Of a stretch of 64,000 nucleotides of DNA, positions 60,301-64,000 are shown piece after piece; position 1 is the first letter of the stretch, and the number at the start of each line of letters is the position of its first letter. This DNA comes from Tribonema minus. Taxonomy: Eukaryota; Sar; Xanthophyceae; Tribonematales; Tribonemataceae. The notes below the pieces were generated by a model, which was not told the DNA's origin, did not search any database, and was given only the letters and a program-made list of their open reading frames with translations. The stretch lies in contig JAFCMP010000223.1 of assembly GCA_017506865.1 (NCBI GenBank), forward strand, positions 1,860,001 to 1,924,000. The letters run 5' to 3'. The position numbers and the translations under genes are program-made.

Positions 60301-61581
60301 TACGACGGGGAGGTGAACGGCGAGGACGGCGTCATCGCGGGGCAGCAGGTATTATGTATGTATGCAGGGCTGCTCATGTGTATATATGCACCCCCTGCAT
60401 CAGAGCTCGTGCTCATGCTCACGCGCTCAGGCTGCCGAGCTCGGCGCCCCTATGCGGTCATTCCCTCAGCACAGCCGTGCAGAGATCACAGTCAGAGCAT
60501 TCTGCATACTTGGGAAGTACGGCAGTACCAACTGCGAAGTTTGCCTCGAGGCTCAGCCGTGCATGCGCCCGTCACCGACAATCCCACGCAACGACGCGGC
60601 TCGTTCAGCGCCAGTTTTGTTAATGACATAAGTACGGGTAGCAACGTAAGTATGCGAAATGACGCAAGTATGCAGGATCTGGGTAATGCCGGCTAATAAC
60701 GGCAAACCCTAGTGACTGCAATCCTACGCCTGGCCCTAACCCCCCTGACTAGGAGGAGGTAAGAATGTGCTCTAGTGCAATGTGCTTGACAGAGCACGCT
60801 AAATACCATCAGGAACTACTGCGTGGCTGCCATGCTCAGGTCAATGCATGCAAATGTGACTACTAGCTCTACCATGAGTGTTTGGGTACACAGTGTCTTG
60901 ATTTCATGTACGTACTGCCAGTGTATGAGTACACATTGTCATGATTTCATGTACGCACTGCCACGCAGATGCCATTTGCAAACAAGAACTGCAAAGAAGA
61001 CACGCCGAGGCAGTAGCGGCACTCCCAACCAACCTGACCGCCAGCAGCAGCAACACTCGTTGTGCACAGCATCCACAAGTCAATCTTATTCTCTGTCCTA
61101 AGCATGATGCCTCTCGCCACTCTGCAATAGAGCAGCCACACTGCTCACACGCAAGCCACGTCATGCCCCTCGGCAGAACTGTGACGAGCGATTCGGGCCC
61201 GAACGGGGCCCGACTTCCTCAAACCCTTTTTCAGGTCGGGACCTAAACCCCTACTTGTTTTCAAGCCCTAACCCCCCTAACCCAACTTAGATGAAACTCT
61301 AAGCCGTCATTACCGCAAGTATGTACGATCCGGGCTAATGACGCCATAACGCGTACGTACCTACCCCCTGGACCCGTCAACACTGTTCAGCGCAGCACGC
61401 ACGCACGCCGAGATCTGACGCGTCCCGCGCTTCTCTGCTGTACCCTGCGCAGGCCGATTACAACGGCGACGGGGTCATTGCGGGCATCGACCAGCTGCCC
61501 GGCGACTACAATGCAGACGGTGTGGTGGACGCGAACGACGTGCCCCCTGCGCCCGCGCTGCCCGGCGATGTGCCTGTGTGA
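54332..61581 (+). CDS. GH26 (beta-mannanase-type) glycoside hydrolase with dockerin-like Ca-binding repeats
   Basis: GH26 enzymes hydrolyse beta-1,4-mannan and related glycans. Exons: 54332-54484, 55295-55431, 56083-56221, 57089-57240, 57814-57915, 59362-59423, 59933-60348, 61453-61581; joins agree in phase. Motifs: QVVMVTKFLDNEL and SGKYDNYLYQF; the acid/base Glu in PMHEFNGDWYPWG; WRHVHDVF; NCDNGQ; TDWWPGMNYVDMVVCSGYN; the nucleophile Glu in PLGVGEMSCND; DAFYDFVNTYP and WDLNSPEQIAAFANGLKLY. After the catalytic domain come repeated DxNxDGxxxxxD loops: HVNFDGVINGDE, DINCDGVIDQKD, DLNGDGQIYGPQ, DFDYDGEVNGED, DYNGDGVIAGID, DYNADGVVDAND. These resemble dockerin type I. The end is DVPV and TGA, or further exons follow. 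Two C-run frame breaks (near 57128 and 60114) are described in findings. The first exons and any signal peptide were not found. Confidence 0.88.
54903..55051 (+). mobile_element. SINE-like repeat copy C flanked by a 12-bp target-site duplication
   Basis: The copy is flanked by AGTACCAAATAG at 54891-54902 and 55052-55063. It shares GAGATGCCATTTGGCG, GAGACACTTTCA and GAGCGAGAATCGACAAAA with copies at 27895 and 23375, and ends in an A-rich stretch just before the second target site. That structure suggests target-primed insertion of a short retroposon. It sits in an intron of the GH26 gene. No tRNA-like promoter boxes were recognised. Confidence 0.75.
59875..59897. repeat. C homopolymer (23) at an intron 3' end of the GH26 gene
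   Basis: An uninterrupted run of 23 C lies about 35 bases before the acceptor of exon 59933-60348 and forms part of its pyrimidine tract. Other long runs are 48400-48414 (15 C), 57600-57615 (16 G) and 63299-63323 (25 G). Confidence 0.95.
60061..60188 (+). repeat. 64-bp duplicated dockerin-loop unit in the GH26 exon
   Basis: TCCTGGCGCC at 60061 and 60125 begins two similar units, each encoding a LLAPLA.(H/D)(V/I)N.DGVI loop. The spacing of 64 bp is not a multiple of three. Each unit therefore reads as a good calcium loop only in its own frame. Confidence 0.85.
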
Positions 61582-62010
61582 GCACGTATGTGAATATACT
61601 CTGACATGTGTATATGTTTATCTTGTATGCTCTTTTAGTTGCTGTCTTGCCGCACCAAAGGCACCTGTCCATTGTTTGTTTTATGTGCATCTGTGATGTG
61701 GTTTCGTGGTGTGCAAACAGTGATATGACTGTGATAAGATACACAGATAACATGCTTGGTTAGCATATACGTCAGTGCCAGTTGCACATATGACACGACG
61801 TGGATGTGCTGCAGAGTCTCTTGCAGTATGCTAGTATAGCTCCATTTGTCATGCTCGATGAAACCCGGTGCAAGCACTAACCCATAAATGATTGGGAATG
61901 GCTCAGGAGATCAGGAACACATATGATACCGGCGGCGCGCGCGACGGCGCCGCGCTCCGCGGCAGGCATCACACTGCTCAGCAGAGGCAGTGCCAGTTGC
62001 AAACATGTCT

Positions 62011-62384
62011 ACAAACCAGCATGTTCACGAGCCGCAGTCAACAGCAGCAGCAGCAGCCGCAACGGATTATCATCAACAACAGGCGCAGCGAAAAATTTGG
62101 TGTATTATGAACATGTGCCACAGAGGAAGCTGTGTTCTTAAGCGCTGCTTGCCGTCTTGCTGAATCACACTCGAGGCACAGCTACATTGATATATTTACA
62201 AACCAGCATGTTCACGAGCCGCAGTCAACAGCAGCAGCAGCAGCCGCAACGGATCATCATCAACAACAGGCGCAGCGAAAAATGTGGTGTATTATTAACA
62301 TGTGCCACACAGGAAGCTGTGTTCTTGAGCGCTGCTTGCCGTCTTGCTGAATCACACTCGAGGCACAGCTACATTGACACGGCA
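62011..62384. repeat. 187-bp tandem duplication with a CAG run
   Basis: The copies 62011-62197 and 62198-62384 are almost identical. Each begins ACAAACCAGCATGTTCACGA and contains (CAG)n followed by CAACGGAT.ATCATCAACAAC and CTTGCCGTCTTGCTGAATCA. They differ at a handful of bases. The second copy runs into a plus-strand open frame (IVVLEGVLARLAKHTLVPRL) that ends at 62492; I do not recognise it. Confidence 0.93.
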
Positions 62385-62878
62385 CAAATTGTTGTACTCG
62401 AAGGCGTCCTTGCGAGGCTGGCCAAGCACACACTCGTGCCACGGCTGCTGGACGAGAGTGCTGGCGTTACCAGTGGCGTACACATTACATAAACGCGGAG
62501 GTGCCTGAGGTACCTCCATGGCGGTGCGCTCCTCCGCGGTGCGCGCCGCCCAGTCCCCGCCCCCCCCCCGCCGTGAGCCACATCCTGCGTCGAGGAGAAA
62601 TATGCCTCAAGAGCCACTGGACGCACTTCTCCATCGCTAGCGCGTTGTGGGGCTCGGTGGACTCGAGAAGCACACTAGGGACTCCGTCATCTCCCGCACC
62701 AGGATCATGGAGGGCAAGGGGTCGACGACTCTGGTTTTTCTTAGACTAGCACCAGCCACAGTAAAGGCTCAGCCACGGCGGCGACCGGCCCTGAGCCCCG
62801 TGTATAGCCAATGTAGACCGCCGGTCCCGTGGCGTCATACTCTGCGAAGTAGTCTGTGGCTGTGGCCATGGCGATGAT

Positions 62879-63202
62879 GTGCTGGCTGCAGCCACTCCCA
62901 CAGGCGACTGGAAACCTGATGGAATCGTCGATGCCAACGACGTGCCGCCCGCCCCTGCAGTGCCTGGGGCCCCTGTTGCCCCTGTGGCGCCCGTCACGCC
63001 TGTGGCACCCGTTGCGTCTGTTGTGCCTGTTGCCCCTGTCATGCCGGCAGTGGTGCCTCCTGTGCCCGTAACGCCAGTGCCGCCGCCTGCCGGCGGCGAT
63101 CTGAACGGCGACGGTCAGGTCAACGGCCCTGATGAGCTGCCGGGGGACTACAACTATGATGGCGTTGTGGACGCCAACGACGTGCCGCCGCCCCCCGTGT
63201 AA
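62879..63202 (+). CDS. Second dockerin-like cassette with Pro/Val-rich linker
   Basis: This open frame encodes a first half-repeat GDWKPDGIVDANDVPPAP. A linker of about 45 residues follows, made of PVAPV/PVTPV units, then two calcium-loop repeats DLNGDGQVNGPDELPGDYNY and DGVVDANDV, ending PPPPV with TAA. It is very similar to the end of the GH26 gene (DYNADGVVDANDVPPAPALP). It may be a further 3' exon of that gene or the last exon of a tandem paralogue. I found no donor in the 61453-61581 exon whose phase joins it directly. The antisense frame (Gly-Ala-Thr, collagen-like) is a shadow of the Pro/Val linker. Confidence 0.75.
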   Translation: MLAAATPTGDWKPDGIVDANDVPPAPAVPGAPVAPVAPVTPVAPVASVVPVAPVMPAVVPPVPVTPVPPPAGGDLNGDGQVNGPDELPGDYNYDGVVDANDVPPPPV

Positions 63203-64000
63203 GCAGCGGCAGGGGGTAGGGCTATTATTTTTGATAGTGCTGGAGCCAGTGGCACCGGCCTACTGCTGCGACTGACACAGCCCCACAATGCCGCACGAGG
63301 GGGGGGGGGGGGGGGGGGGGGGGCACATCGACTGGGAACGTGGGGGGGGGTATACAGAGCAGCAGACAGCGAGGCGCCCTCCGTCCGTTAAACACACTGC
63401 CGCATTACTTCGTGCCAGGTGGGCGGCCGCCTTCCCATCTGCAGCGTGCTCTGCTGCTACTGGCGGGGCCCACAGAGCCTGCGCTGCGGCTCAACAGCAA
63501 TTGCAGCAGCCCGCAGCTGCTCTGTTGTTCTATTGTTTTGTGTCAGGCGGGGAGATGGTGTAAGACTTGGGAGCGAATCGACATATGGTAGAAAAGCAAT
63601 GCAGGCAGGTCTGCCGCCTCTGCAATGTGTCATGCATGGGGCCGATAGGGGCAGAGAGAATATAGTTGTGGACTGTTGATGGATGCCATTTAAGTGGGTT
63701 ATTTTCCTCTAAGACTTATCACTCAGGATGGCACAGGCGGTGGGCGAGCATGAAGAAGTGCCGCTGTCTTGCACAGTTCGGGCCGCGCCAGGACACCCAC
63801 GTAAGACCTGTGTCTCGGAACAGAGCAACAGCGACAGCTTTCCATTTTCATCCGTTGTGCAAATTAAATTATCCCTCTTGGAGTGGAACAGACAGACCCT
63901 GCTGGCTCTGGACCGACAAAGCGTTGCCTACGGCTGGGATGCTTAGTTCCCCCCTCTTTCACCGTGACAGATCCTTTTAAGATCAGATTACATCCCATGG
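63203..64000. other. Window end: G homopolymer and a possible exon
   Basis: After the TAA at 63202 there is a 25-G run (63299-63323). A plus-strand frame at 63728-63946 (MAQAVGEHEEVPLSC, ending SVAYGWDA) could belong to a downstream gene, but no family or splice support is seen. Confidence 0.3.

Noticed and set aside
62746-63042. Collagen-like Gly-Ala-Thr minus-strand frame
   Set aside because: It is the exact antisense of the Pro/Val linker of the dockerin-like cassette, whose calcium loops are on the plus strand.
1-64000. GAAGTAC/GTACTTC words scattered through introns as a regulatory code
   Set aside because: By rough count they are at most about twice the chance expectation and show no fixed spacing; the signal is too weak without a proper count.

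Overview
This window is nuclear DNA from a plastid-bearing eukaryote, most likely a green-lineage alga. Genes are split into many short exons by long introns with GT..AG ends and TGCAG-type acceptors. A few introns look GC-AG. Non-coding DNA is full of TGCATG-type words, microsatellites and local tandem duplications. A plant-type p300/CBP acetyltransferase and plant-like housekeeping genes fit an alga. A plastid-type rps16 fragment inside an intron shows that the lineage has, or had, a plastid that encodes S16. That is unexpected for core chlorophytes, so I leave the exact group open.

Layout. (1) 126-9552, plus strand: a RIOK3-type atypical kinase, 12 exons found and an N-terminus outside the window; one intron carries the rps16 insert. 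(2) 9898-19202, minus strand, convergent: an unrecognised multi-exon nuclear protein with RanBP2-type zinc fingers, an RGG tract and several SUMO-interaction-like motifs. (3) 22429-22566, plus strand: the final exon of ribosomal protein eS30. (4) 22.6-29.9 kb: no recognised gene; a 446-bp TA-flanked inverted-repeat element and two copies of a short dispersed repeat. (5) About 29937-39780, plus strand: a HAC (p300/CBP-type) histone acetyltransferase with TAZ, PHD/RING-like, HAT and ZZ regions. Its large exon has a frameshifting 32-bp duplication and an in-frame TAG. (6) 40-46.7 kb: two tandem segmental duplications containing exon-like pieces of unknown genes. (7) 47095-48285, minus strand: the C-terminal exons of WDR43/Utp5. 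(8) 48.5-49.4 kb, minus strand: an unrecognised ORF broken by one TGA. (9) 54332-61581, plus strand: a GH26 (mannanase-type) glycoside hydrolase fused to dockerin-like calcium-binding repeats. A second dockerin-like cassette lies at about 62880-63202.

The genes do not form a pathway. RIOK3, eS30 and WDR43 are all ribosome-biogenesis or ribosome genes, but chance neighbourhood is enough to explain this. The most unusual content is the GH26-dockerin gene. Next are the damaged or assembly-broken HAC reading frame, the rps16 insert and the SUMO-motif zinc-finger protein. Exon joins were checked by hand for phase where stated. Nothing was confirmed by transcripts or database search.
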